Shown piece after piece: positions 13,745 through 20,770 of a stretch of 30,710 bases of DNA. Source of the stretch: FEN-987 sp964598845 (GTDB lineage Archaea; Thermoproteota; Bathyarchaeia; 40CM-2-53-6); assembly GCA_964598845.1 (NCBI GenBank), contig CAZRDM010000025.1, positions 1 through 30,710 on the forward strand, read 5' to 3'. A model generated the notes under the pieces. The model was not told the origin of the DNA. It searched no databases and was given only the letters and a program-made list of their open reading frames with translations. The position numbers were made by a program, and so were the translations under genes. Position 1 is the stretch's first letter. Every line of letters begins with the position of its first letter.

Positions 13745-13967
13745 CTAGTGGTGTGCACTACCCCCGAATTTCTATTGCGTTGCAGATAGTCTTTCCTTTT
13801 CGATGAATTCACTCATCTCAACTGTTATGACGTCGACTCCTTCTTTCTCGAGCTTTTTTGAGAAATCTCGGAACCCTCCAGCATTACTATTTTGCCGGGT
13901 TCGAGGGCAAGAACATTACAAACGTAGTCCTTCCCCTCCTCCGGCGGCTGCAGTTTGGCTTCGGCAG
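13745..13967 (-). pseudogene. amidinotransferase (arginine deiminase/DDAH-like) C-terminal remnant
   Basis: On the minus strand one frame gives KLQPPEEGKDYVCNVLALEP followed by GKIVM. A second frame continues GGFRDFSKKLEKEGVDVITV and EMSEFI. Together these match the C-terminal strands of arginine deiminase or dimethylargininase-like proteins. The frame changes near 13875-13890 and the usual final GGG-x-Cys active-site loop is degraded (GKTIC). Upstream, similarity stops at about 13967, exactly where the gyrB remnant begins on the other strand, so the two are joined at a deletion or rearrangement point. The enzyme is dead. Confidence 0.6.
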
Positions 13968-14123
13968 CTCATATTAGGGGAAGTGAACCCAGGCGAGCTT
14001 CGGGGAAAAACAATGAACTCACCCACACGCTCACTGCTTAACATCACAGCTAAGGACGTAGCCGAAGCCGACAAGGTCTTCTCAACCCAATGGGCGGACG
14101 AAGTCGACTGGTTAGACATCTAG
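13968..14123 (+). pseudogene. gyrB: DNA gyrase subunit B, C-terminal remnant
   Basis: The frame reads LGEVNPGEL, then KTMNSPTRSLLNITAKDVAE and ADKVFST, and ends WADEVDWLDI with TAG at 14121-14123. This is the end of GyrB: the KGLGEMNPEQLWETTMNP segment, the helix with AxAD and FxTLMG, and the archaeal-style C-terminal W(I/V/L)DI. About 15 residues normally present between FST and the last ten are missing (the LMGD-VEPR part), so there is an internal deletion. No upstream toprim or ATPase domain exists. The gyrA remnant follows about 30 bp downstream, preserving the usual gyrBA order. Confidence 0.78.
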
Positions 14124-14151
14124 GGCAGAGGTCGATGAGTCGGAAAGTTAG

Positions 14152-14253
14152 CAGAACTCGTTGCACCAAGGGAGGGTAGCGGCAGGTGTCCGGATGGCGA
14201 GGCTGGATGAGGGCGACCACGTCGTCAACAGGCTTCAACGAAAGAATTCGTAG
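14152..14253 (+). pseudogene. gyrA: DNA gyrase subunit A, C-terminal-domain remnant
   Basis: A short open frame reads QGRVAAGVRMARLDEGDHVV before a stop at 14251-14253. The GVRxxRLDEGDxVV pattern is typical of the blade repeats in the GyrA C-terminal DNA-wrapping domain, near the end of the protein. It lies directly after the gyrB remnant in the expected gyrB-gyrA order. The ATG at 14133, behind a GAGGTCG element, could be the original gyrA start, leaving a deletion of nearly the whole gene. The match is only about 25 residues long, so support comes partly from position. Confidence 0.6.
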
Positions 14254-14307
14254 GAAAAAATCAGGGAAAAAACGGGGAAGAAAAGCTGGCTACCTACGAT
14301 TAACCCC

Positions 14308-14433
14308 TTATTTCTTCTTTTTCTTTTTTTTGGCGGGTTTTGGCATCCTACGTTTCACCTCAAAGCGTTTGAAGCAAGCTAACCTCAAAAAATCGCGTAT
14401 ACGCGCATTTATCTTAAAAGATAATCGATTCAT
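14308..14433 (-). CDS. 41-residue basic small protein with lysine tail
   Basis: The minus-strand frame starts MNRLSFKINARIRDFLRLAC, continues FKRFEVKRRMPKPA and ends in seven lysines. About half of the residues are Lys or Arg. A TATA-like AAATATATT (plus coordinates 14453-14461) lies about 24 bp before the ATG, fitting leaderless transcription. Proline-alanine followed by a poly-lysine end is common in archaeal nucleic-acid-binding proteins. I do not recognise a family. The T-rich run at 14311-14331 on the plus strand is the coding of this tail. It could alternatively be the surviving 3' end of a larger gene, but the well-placed promoter favours a real small gene. Confidence 0.5.
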   Translation of the reverse strand: MNRLSFKINARIRDFLRLACFKRFEVKRRMPKPAKKKKKKK

Positions 14434-14452
14434 CGAAGGGTTGGGGTTAGTC

Positions 14453-14461
14453 AATATATTT
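14453..14461. promoter_or_regulatory. A/T-rich box between divergent genes
   Basis: AATATATTT is nearly symmetrical and lies about 24 bp before the minus-strand small ORF and about 36 bp before the ATG at 14493 of the winged-helix gene. It may serve as a TATA-like box for one or both. Confidence 0.5.
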
Positions 14462-14492
14462 GAGGCTGTGAAGTAGGCGGCGATCATTCTTG

Positions 14493-15089
14493 ATGGAATC
14501 GGAGATCGACCTCACACCCGACCTTGAAGGGCCCGAACTCGACGAGCGTGAGCTTGAGGTTCTGAAGTTGATGTCAAGCGAGCAGAACGCATACTTCTCC
14601 TTCCAGGGCCTGAGGAGGCGGCTTGGTTTCCACCAGGAAACGCTCACAAGAACCTTGAGACGCCTAAAGGAGGCGCGTGTAATAGAGAGTTCCCCGGAAG
14701 GATATAGGCTTCGAACTTCGAACAGTGCATGCTCATTCAAGTTTCACACCAACCAGTTCCGAGCGAAGCCCATCATTGAAGCATATCTCCCAGCCCTAGT
14801 GGACGTGACTGTGCTCTTCCAGAGGTTGAGAGGTCGCTGGTTCAGTAACTTCCGATGGTTGGGATACTCAAATCACCGCGGTCAACTTTCGATGAGCTGG
14901 GTCAGTGAGGATGGAAGAATGCAACTTCAGGCACGTGTTAACGCTGGTAAGATCAGTATTCTAGTGGATTCACTGACGAGCAGAGATGACCCACGTCTAG
15001 TCGCAGCCGCATACCAGCTCTTCGACCATGTAAGCAAGGCCGCCGAGGAATTGGTTCAAAATCCAGAGCGGCCTACGCTCGCCAACTGA
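14493..15089 (+). CDS. winged-helix transcriptional regulator-like protein
   Basis: The protein of 198 residues has a winged-helix DNA-binding domain at about residues 18-75: DERELEVLKLMSSEQNAYFS, then LRRRLGFHQETLTRTLRRLK as recognition helix region, then ARVIESSPEGYRL as wing. The remaining 120 residues form an alpha/beta domain with FRWLGYSNHRGQLSMSW and a C-terminal helix (AAYQLFDHVSKAAEELV). This pattern occurs in archaeal HTH proteins of unknown specificity. ATG 14493 was preferred over TTG 14490. It stands alone between the gyrase remnants and the CWC gene. The regulatory target is unknown. Confidence 0.75.
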   Translation: MESEIDLTPDLEGPELDERELEVLKLMSSEQNAYFSFQGLRRRLGFHQETLTRTLRRLKEARVIESSPEGYRLRTSNSACSFKFHTNQFRAKPIIEAYLPALVDVTVLFQRLRGRWFSNFRWLGYSNHRGQLSMSWVSEDGRMQLQARVNAGKISILVDSLTSRDDPRLVAAAYQLFDHVSKAAEELVQNPERPTLAN

Positions 15090-15465
15090 CCTGTGACTGA
15101 CCCAACCCTTCGCCAGTCAATATCAGGACCCATACCCAGATAGGCATTTAGGGCTTAGAATTGAATTCGAACTTTGAGTTGATGCAGAAAGCCATAGAGG
15201 ATTCTCTACCTTTCGCGCCTTGGAGACCTATCGAACGTCATCCTAGGCCGCTTGATAGGCCTCGCAGTAGAGGCCTTCCCTAAGGTCGATAACCCGCTAA
15301 CTTCACGAAGTTCTTCATCCCCTTTATCTCAGCTGTTTCTGGGCGCAGGCGATCTCTATACCGCTCAGCAAAAATGAGACAGTGCGCATCGGGCGAGGTC
15401 TCTAGGAATGAGATTCTACCAGAGTTCCTAAATATTCTAGGCCGCAGCATGCCCTACCGGTCACC

Positions 15466-15642
15466 TTGCCTAGGGAGCTCCAATGCGAACTCTGCGGGTC
15501 ATGGTTCAACTGTGGCAAGGGCGAGGGTGACTGCTGGTGCAGGAACGTTGTTGTGCCGGAGGAGGGTCTACGGGTTCTGGAGAAGTTGGCTAGAGACTGC
15601 GTCTGCCCCAGCTGCCTAGCTAGATTCAGGGTTCAGGAGTAA
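15466..15642 (+). CDS. cysteine-rich CWC-family small protein
   Basis: The 58-residue product begins with a TTG start (LPRELQ) and has CELCGSWFNCGKGEGDCWC, then RDCVCPSCLARF near the end. This Cys-x2-Cys ... Cys-Trp-Cys ... Cys-x-Cys-x2-Cys arrangement matches the small cysteine-rich CWC family (PF14375), thought to bind zinc. An AAATATT box at 15430-15436 lies about 33 bp before the TTG; no ATG is in frame after the upstream TGA at 15409. Function is unknown. The 376 bp before it (15090-15465) hold no other gene I can support. Confidence 0.7.
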   Translation: MPRELQCELCGSWFNCGKGEGDCWCRNVVVPEEGLRVLEKLARDCVCPSCLARFRVQE

Positions 15643-15742
15643 AGGATAACCATCCGGCAAACCTAGATTACTAACTAGGAGGCAGCCCCTTTCACCATTA
15701 TGGAGGCGCCTCTCATAGTTACGAGTCTGTTGTGCCTCAAGC

Positions 15743-16474
15743 ATGGTACAATTCACAGAACGAGTACGCATCCAACGCGACAAGAATCCAGTTGAGTTGG
15801 TTAGAGAGTATTTTAGTGGAAAACCTCTCTCAGGCGATTTCAGCCTTCACGTTACCGTATATCCCGCACGCTTTCTTGAGCAAGCATACTTCGATCTCAG
15901 CCTAGTGAGGGGATGGGACGGCGCAAGGTCCCGGGATCCTCTATTCTCAGGCGTCTTCAGTGCAGGCAGAGTAAGTCAGATGATTCCGGGCTGGATTGAC
16001 GGCGACTATTTCGATACCGCATCCTTTCCAGACGGGAGTAGGGTCTTCATCAGCCCACTTGGTTTGGATGCGTCATTCTTCAAGATCCTAGGTGACCTAG
16101 TGCCTCCAGGTGGAAGCTTGATGGTATCCTACTCGCTCCTCTCGAAGGAGGCTAGGATCCACCGAGAGACCAAGCTTGGACTCGACCGGGGCTATCCACC
16201 TGCCGTAACCCCGCTTGGGTATCTACTGTTCTTGGCTGGCTGCGGGATGGGATTCAAGGACTGGTACTTCGCTGAGGGGGGACGGGAAGGGCCTGAGAAG
16301 CTACAGGGTTACAAGCCCTCGAACGAGGAGGCTGCCAAAAAGAAAGCTGGGCTGATGCTCCAGGAGCTCCGTGCCTTCATGACTAGCAGCCGGAGCGTTG
16401 ATGATGAACTGGCGCGAGACTGCAGAGAGAGAGCAGAGCAGGTAATGCATGAGCTGAGGATATTCTTGGATTAG
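15743..16474 (+). CDS. DUF1122-like archaeal protein
   Basis: The 243-residue protein starts MVQFTERVRIQRDKNPVELV. It includes HVTVYPARFLEQAYFDLSL, then SLMVSYSLLSKEARIHRETK and a glycine-rich TPLGYLLFLAGCGMGFKDWY at about residues 150-170, which is conserved-looking. A charged helical C-terminus (about 185-243) follows. I match it by eye to DUF1122, an archaeal family of unknown function that contains the LGxLLFxAGCxxGFKDWY-like core. No signal peptide or membrane segment is visible, so it is cytoplasmic. A methyltransferase-like or nucleotide-binding role is only speculation. It stands alone in the local order. Confidence 0.65.
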   Translation: MVQFTERVRIQRDKNPVELVREYFSGKPLSGDFSLHVTVYPARFLEQAYFDLSLVRGWDGARSRDPLFSGVFSAGRVSQMIPGWIDGDYFDTASFPDGSRVFISPLGLDASFFKILGDLVPPGGSLMVSYSLLSKEARIHRETKLGLDRGYPPAVTPLGYLLFLAGCGMGFKDWYFAEGGREGPEKLQGYKPSNEEAAKKKAGLMLQELRAFMTSSRSVDDELARDCRERAEQVMHELRIFLD

Positions 16475-16737
16475 GCGCGATCACTCCGTTTTCACGTTCT
16501 CCTCATTTATGGACTAGGAATAGGATCAGAGACAAGTTTTGGGATTTCATCATCCTTCTTGGATTGAAGAATTCCGGACTGCTAAGAAGATAAGGTTTGA
16601 CCGTTCATTCTTCCACATGGTCTGGCGCTCTTTCAACCTTCAAACAAGATTTCCATCGGCCACGTTTAGGACGAACTAGGTCTGCAGCTAGGGTTGAATT
16701 AGTGCTTAGTGCTTAATACTCTGAACTGCGTACTGGC

Positions 16738-16743
16738 GGAGGA
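16738..16743 (+). promoter_or_regulatory. strong Shine-Dalgarno and upstream repeat before the AIM24 gene
   Basis: GGAGGA sits about 7 bases before the ATG at 16750 and fixes that start. Upstream, GTGCTTA is repeated in tandem near 16700-16713 and the second copy forms a CTTAATA TATA-like box. The rest of 16475-16737 shows nothing I can support. Confidence 0.5.
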
Positions 16744-16749
16744 ATCATC

Positions 16750-17568
16750 ATGCCTCTCTGTGGTAACTGTGGAAGAGAGGTTGCTGCCGGAGCAACCTTC
16801 TGCACTTACTGCGGCGCCCAACAAAGCCTACCCCAACCTACGCCGACGCCGATGCAGTATGAGAAGTTGAATTACGAGATCAAGTATCGGCCATCGTATT
16901 CGCTCCTTGAGATCCAGTTGGAACCGAATCAGTCAGTTCGCGCCGAGGCCGGGTCGATGACGTACATGACCTCGAACATCCAAGTGAACACCCACATGCG
17001 TGAGAAAGGCATCCTGGGCACTTTGGGTTTGAAGCTGCTTGGTGGACAGTCATTCTTTGTGAATAGTTATGTGGCCATGGGTGGGCGTGGGAGGATTGGG
17101 TTGGTTTCGGCACCGATCGGTGATATCCAGCGCTTAGAGGTTGGGGCGGGGAGAGGCTACATCGTCCAGAAATCTGCCTACATCGCCTCCGCACCGACTG
17201 TTGAGTTGGATGTTCAATGGCAGGGTTTCACGAAGGGCCTCTTCGGTCAGGGATTGTTCATGATCAAGACCAGCGGCCGAGGAGACATGTTCATCAACAC
17301 CTTCGGAGCCATCGACCAACACTCCCTCTCACCTGGCGAATCATTTGTCGTCGATAACTTTCACCTAGTCGCCTTCAGCGACACATGCCAATACAAGGTC
17401 ACGAAGTTCGGTGGACTAAAATCAACGCTTCTAGGCGGTGAAGGCTTGGTGACGAATATCACGGGTCCAGGTGAGGTTTACTTGCAGACGAAGAATCTGA
17501 GCGAGTTCAGCGAATGGCTATGGACGGTGCTGGAGCCGAAGGTCAGGGCTGTGATGGGCGCACGTTAG
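16750..17568 (+). CDS. AIM24/TIGR00266-family protein with N-terminal zinc ribbon
   Basis: The 272-residue protein starts with a zinc ribbon (Cys4, Cys7, Cys18, Cys21 in CGNC and CTYC) and a proline-rich linker. The rest is a beta-rich AIM24/TIGR00266 domain. It shows SYSLLEIQLEPNQSVRAEAG, TYMTSNIQVNT, FFVNSYVAMGGRGRIGLV, then FGQGLFMIKTSGRGDMFINT and GPGEVYLQTKNLSEF near the end. Bacterial and archaeal members form double-stranded beta-helix-like folds; yeast Aim24 is mitochondrial. The biochemical function is unknown. Full length and no frame damage are visible. A good GGAGGA ribosome site supports the start. Confidence 0.85.
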   Translation: MPLCGNCGREVAAGATFCTYCGAQQSLPQPTPTPMQYEKLNYEIKYRPSYSLLEIQLEPNQSVRAEAGSMTYMTSNIQVNTHMREKGILGTLGLKLLGGQSFFVNSYVAMGGRGRIGLVSAPIGDIQRLEVGAGRGYIVQKSAYIASAPTVELDVQWQGFTKGLFGQGLFMIKTSGRGDMFINTFGAIDQHSLSPGESFVVDNFHLVAFSDTCQYKVTKFGGLKSTLLGGEGLVTNITGPGEVYLQTKNLSEFSEWLWTVLEPKVRAVMGAR

Positions 17569-17740
17569 CGTCCTAAATCAATTTTCAATCGTCCGGACAA
17601 TCATATCCCGATTACTTTCACTCTAAGTGCGACTGGATTTTTGGTTTTCGTATCTTCTTCGCCTATTGTCAGGTTCATCTGTGACACGCAAATATTCTTA
17701 ATCCATCCCAGCCTTCCCCAGCTTCGTCCGGTGAAATTTG

Positions 17741-18130
17741 ATGGTTGAAAGACGGCTACTCGACGACGCAGGTTTCCCGAACGAATGGCCAAAGAAGGAA
17801 GAGCATGAGGGGCATGAGGTTCGCTGGAAAGAAGGCGTCAGTAAGGAGTATGGTGTCCATGGCGTCGCAGTTGGAGTAGACTTCGACATCTGCATAGCGG
17901 ACGGGATCTGCATATCCGTCTGCCCAGTCAACGTCTTCGACAAGTTCGATATCCCAGCAGAGCAGGAGAAGGTCGACAAGAAGATTCCGAACGACAGCGG
18001 CAAAGTTCTACTGGACCGATGGAAGGCAGACCCGGTCCGTGAAAGGGACTGCATCTTCTGCAGGGCATGCGAGATCCAATGCCCAGTCCAAGCGATCAAG
18101 ATCACAGAAGGCGTAGGACCCTTCGCTTAG
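17741..18130 (+). CDS. fdx: zinc-containing dicluster ferredoxin
   Basis: The 129-residue protein has a zinc-binding N-terminal extension and two Fe-S clusters. Cluster I is CIADGICISVCPVN, whose first half lacks one Cys (Asp in its place), so a 3Fe-4S or convertible cluster is likely. Cluster II is CIFCRACEIQCP, a normal 4Fe-4S motif. His residues in EEHEGHEV and GVHGVAVGVDFD, and the Asp in WKADPV, match the zinc site of the Sulfolobus zinc ferredoxin. It should carry electrons for 2-oxoacid oxidoreductases in the cytoplasm. ATG 17741 is preceded by GGTGA, and the AAATATT box near 17687 is a plausible promoter. It is isolated from any oxidoreductase gene in this window. Confidence 0.9.
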   Translation: MVERRLLDDAGFPNEWPKKEEHEGHEVRWKEGVSKEYGVHGVAVGVDFDICIADGICISVCPVNVFDKFDIPAEQEKVDKKIPNDSGKVLLDRWKADPVRERDCIFCRACEIQCPVQAIKITEGVGPFA

Positions 18131-18140
18131 ACATGTGGTC

Positions 18141-18227
18141 ATGACGAGTAACGGCGGATATCCACCAGACAGAAACCCATACCAAACCGTCAAGGGCGTC
18201 GCTCTCCCAAGTCAGATTTCACGATGA
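18141..18227 (+). CDS. possible 28-residue small ORF
   Basis: This frame starts at ATG 18141, 10 bp after the ferredoxin stop, and reads GGYPPDRNPYQTVKGVALPS before TGA at 18225-18227. Its stop overlaps the ATG of the next small ORF (ATGA). No family is recognised. The tight spacing to the ferredoxin and the coupling to the next frame are the only support; it could equally be the N-terminal half of one longer protein broken by a one-base shift. Confidence 0.35.
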   Translation: MTSNGGYPPDRNPYQTVKGVALPSQISR

Positions 18228-18361
18228 GCCAATCTGACATTGGCCCATACCCCCAGATTGGAACCAGCCCAAAGGTCGTAGAAAACCTCCGAAAAACTGA
18301 AAAAGCGAACAATGCGGCGATGTGGACATTCGCAGCCTACAACCAAATGAACTCGCTCTAA
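18224..18361 (+). CDS. possible 45-residue small protein
   Basis: The frame from ATG 18224 encodes SDIGPYPQIGTSPKVVENLR, then KTEKANNAAMWTFAAYNQMN and a short end. Composition is natural and soluble, with an amphipathic helix in the middle. It overlaps the preceding small ORF by four bases (ATGA), typical of coupled genes. I do not recognise it. If a one-base shift were present, the two frames would make one protein of about 73 residues. The following 18362-18707 shows no gene I can support. Confidence 0.4.
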   Translation: MSQSDIGPYPQIGTSPKVVENLRKTEKANNAAMWTFAAYNQMNSL

Positions 18362-18707
18362 TATGCTGTAATATGAGTAAAGCTCTCGAACGCAATGATT
18401 GCCAACCCGAAAGTCCTGAGAAATAGCAGCTTCAATCGCCTTCCGGACGCTCTTTCGTTGGAGACATGTCTTGTCGTAAGATTTTTCGCATTCCTAGGTG
18501 GATGTTCTCTTGCTCAAGATCTGTGCCAGACTTGGTGTGACTAGGATTAAGGGCACGCCAAGGCCTTCTGGTGTGACAGTTGGATCGTCGACGGATTCGA
18601 AAAAAGAAAACATGATGAGCCCGGTCAAGAGCTTTGCCGAGGCTATGAAAGCTGAAACGGATTGCCTTTAATAGATTGCAAGCTACAGGCTCGGGAGTAG
18701 AGACTCT

Positions 18708-19622
18708 GTGAGGCAACTCACGCTCATTTCTGTAGTTGTTCTTCTATGCATAGCTAGGTCGCCAGCCGTTGTTGACGCTTGGAGCATTGAAGGTCATTGG
18801 ATTATCGTCAGAATGGCTTCTCAGTTGCTCCCTGATGAATGGGCAGGCTTTTTCCTGTACCACAAGCCGCTCTTAGAGCAGGCGACAGCATATCCTGACA
18901 CTATCTATCGTGAATCAGATAGGGGTGAAGACTCGCGGCACTACATTGAGGTGGGCTTCTGGGATCCGAGCAAGCCATGGACTGGTACTCTACCGCAGGC
19001 CGTAGAGGAATTTACGCTGAGGATGCAGTCTGATATCAGAGCGCGTCTCTGGAATCAGATGTTTCTAGACGCGGGGCGACTCGCACATTACATGGCCGAT
19101 GCAGCTCAACCGTATCACGTCACTCGCAACTACAATCCCATAACTCGCGACGGAGTTGGGGTACACGGATTAATCGATGCATCCGTAGCGGTTCACTCCT
19201 ACGAATTTAGATTTGTGACACGAAAGGACATAGGGCCGGTCAACCCAGTTCAAAATATTACCAAGTTCGTTCTCGACACAGCTGCAGAGAGCCATTTCTT
19301 TCTAGGGACTACTAATAGAACCCTCATCGAAGAGGGACAGTCATGGAGTCCTGAACTCACCAAGATCATAGAGAACAGGACAAATGCCGCGATCGTAGCA
19401 GTCGCTAGGATATGGTATACTGCCATCAGCTCCGCGGAAACATCGCCCCCGTTGCATGTTCTTAATCTTTTGCAAGGAAACCCCATTCAAGCGGAAGTTT
19501 TCATTGCCAGCCTATTGTTGTTAGAAGTCGCTATGATCTTCCGATCTAAGGCTCGAAGTATTTTTCGGAGCATAAGGACGTTGCGCGGCCGTGCAGCACA
19601 AAACATCTCTGAAGCGGCTTAG
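18708..19622 (+). CDS. secreted zinc phospholipase C / P1-nuclease-like protein
   Basis: The 304-residue protein starts with GTG. A signal peptide covers residues 1-24, and cleavage after VVDA would leave Trp25 as the new N-terminus. That matters because members of this fold use the N-terminal Trp as a zinc ligand. The remaining trinuclear zinc ligands are visible: His30, Asp64 (AYPDTIY), His78 (SRHYIEV), His127, Asp131 and His137 in LAHYMADAAQPYH, then His153 and Asp157 in VHGLIDASV. The spacing H-x3-D-x5-H is exact. Such enzymes cleave phospholipids (PLC) or single-stranded nucleic acids (S1/P1). A hydrophobic segment at about residues 262-277 followed by a basic tail suggests a C-terminal membrane anchor. 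The catalytic domain would face outside. Confidence 0.85.
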   Translation: MRQLTLISVVVLLCIARSPAVVDAWSIEGHWIIVRMASQLLPDEWAGFFLYHKPLLEQATAYPDTIYRESDRGEDSRHYIEVGFWDPSKPWTGTLPQAVEEFTLRMQSDIRARLWNQMFLDAGRLAHYMADAAQPYHVTRNYNPITRDGVGVHGLIDASVAVHSYEFRFVTRKDIGPVNPVQNITKFVLDTAAESHFFLGTTNRTLIEEGQSWSPELTKIIENRTNAAIVAVARIWYTAISSAETSPPLHVLNLLQGNPIQAEVFIASLLLLEVAMIFRSKARSIFRSIRTLRGRAAQNISEAA

Positions 19623-19750
19623 TGAAGTGGCTAGCCGTTCTGCGATGTTCCAATGTGTGAAATATAACGCGGGTGTTCCGCCATAAAGTTATGCCTAGTT
19701 ACGAATAAGATAGGAACAGATCCGATCTTTCTTGGAGGACTGAGGTCCAG

Positions 19751-20770
19751 TTGGTGGCGATCCAGAACAAACGCCCACCACCGCCAGCGCGTTTGATTTT
19801 GTATGTGACAATAACGGTCATACTCGTTTCTTCATCAGATGGTGTGGTTTCAGCTGTACCCGTTGCAGATACGTTGAACTACAACGCATTGGCAATTGGC
19901 TTAAATGCGCACACGTGGGATGCTGACACGCCTTATTTTGCTGAAGATCGATATTTTGATCTCGTGAAGGCAACCGGAATCAGTTGGATAAGATTGAATG
20001 CGGTAAATCCGTTCAGCAGGGCAAGTTCGATGAAACTGAGTCAATTCATTGAGGCGCTACATGATAGAGGAATAAGAGTTCTTATCGTCCTCTCCAACAA
20101 TCTAGTAGGCAATAACGCTAGGTTCTCCTATGCTGATTGGAATATCTCTCTTGCTTCGTTCTTAGATTCGTTTGCGTTACAAGTTGATGCATGGGAAGTC
20201 TGGAATGAACCTAACTATCCTCGCTTCCGCTTGGGCTACATGGATGGGAGCGCACAGCATTATGTGGATTTGCTCAGGTCTGCCCATGAGATGATCAAGG
20301 GGGGTATCCGACCCAACGTTCCGGTAATTTTTGGTGGTCTTGCCCCCACGGACAACGCTGTGGGTTTTGCGAGACAAGCTCTTGATCTCGGAGCATACGA
20401 GTACTTTGACGCTTTCGGTTTTCATATTTATGGCGGTAGATCCTACTCCTTTTTGCGAACGATCACTTCTCTAACTGGATCTAAGCCGGTATGGATCACG
20501 GAGGTAGGGATCGATAGTCTCCGATACGGATTGGAAGGCCAAGCGCGGCAACTCCACGTGCTTCTCGATTATCTGCAAAGGAGGAAGAACTCCTACAACT
20601 TGGAAATCTCTTTCGTCTATTGCTGGATGGATTATGCGAAAACGGGCGATGTGACCAATGTTTTCCAGAATCCAACGAGCGTTGAGGACTTTTTCGGCCT
20701 CGTAGGCGTTAACTTAGAACCAAAACCTGCCTTCTACAAGGTGAGGGCGATAGCTCTACTGAGATCTTAA
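19751..20770 (+). CDS. secreted clan GH-A glycoside hydrolase (GH39/GH5-like)
   Basis: The 339-residue protein has a hydrophobic N-terminus (LILYVTITVILVSS) that fits a signal peptide or anchor. A TIM-barrel follows, with the GH-A acid/base motif AWEVWNEPNYP (Glu153) and the nucleophile motif PVWITEVGID (Glu251). GFHIYGG and WMDYAK lie near the expected strands. It should act outside the cell on a glycan by the retaining mechanism. The subfamily is not certain: GH39 and GH5 distant relatives look alike. Start TTG 19751 or GTG 19754 is likely after GAGGTCC. The stop TAA overlaps the stop of the convergent membrane protein gene (TTAA at 20767-20770). Confidence 0.8.
   Translation: MVAIQNKRPPPPARLILYVTITVILVSSSDGVVSAVPVADTLNYNALAIGLNAHTWDADTPYFAEDRYFDLVKATGISWIRLNAVNPFSRASSMKLSQFIEALHDRGIRVLIVLSNNLVGNNARFSYADWNISLASFLDSFALQVDAWEVWNEPNYPRFRLGYMDGSAQHYVDLLRSAHEMIKGGIRPNVPVIFGGLAPTDNAVGFARQALDLGAYEYFDAFGFHIYGGRSYSFLRTITSLTGSKPVWITEVGIDSLRYGLEGQARQLHVLLDYLQRRKNSYNLEISFVYCWMDYAKTGDVTNVFQNPTSVEDFFGLVGVNLEPKPAFYKVRAIALLRS

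Noticed and set aside
14186..14476. A 96-residue plus-strand frame after the gyrase remnants
   Set aside because: It is out of frame with the GyrA motif, contains a poly-Phe run from the antisense of the lysine tail, and has no good start.
15182..15283. A 33-codon frame beginning MQKAIEDSLPFAPW in the 15.1-15.4 kb spacer
   Set aside because: It is short, Arg/Pro-rich at the end, and has no promoter or family support.
18432..18716. A 94-residue minus-strand frame before the phospholipase-like gene
   Set aside because: Composition is unlike a folded protein (many Arg, His, Pro) and it overlaps the GTG start region of the well-supported gene.
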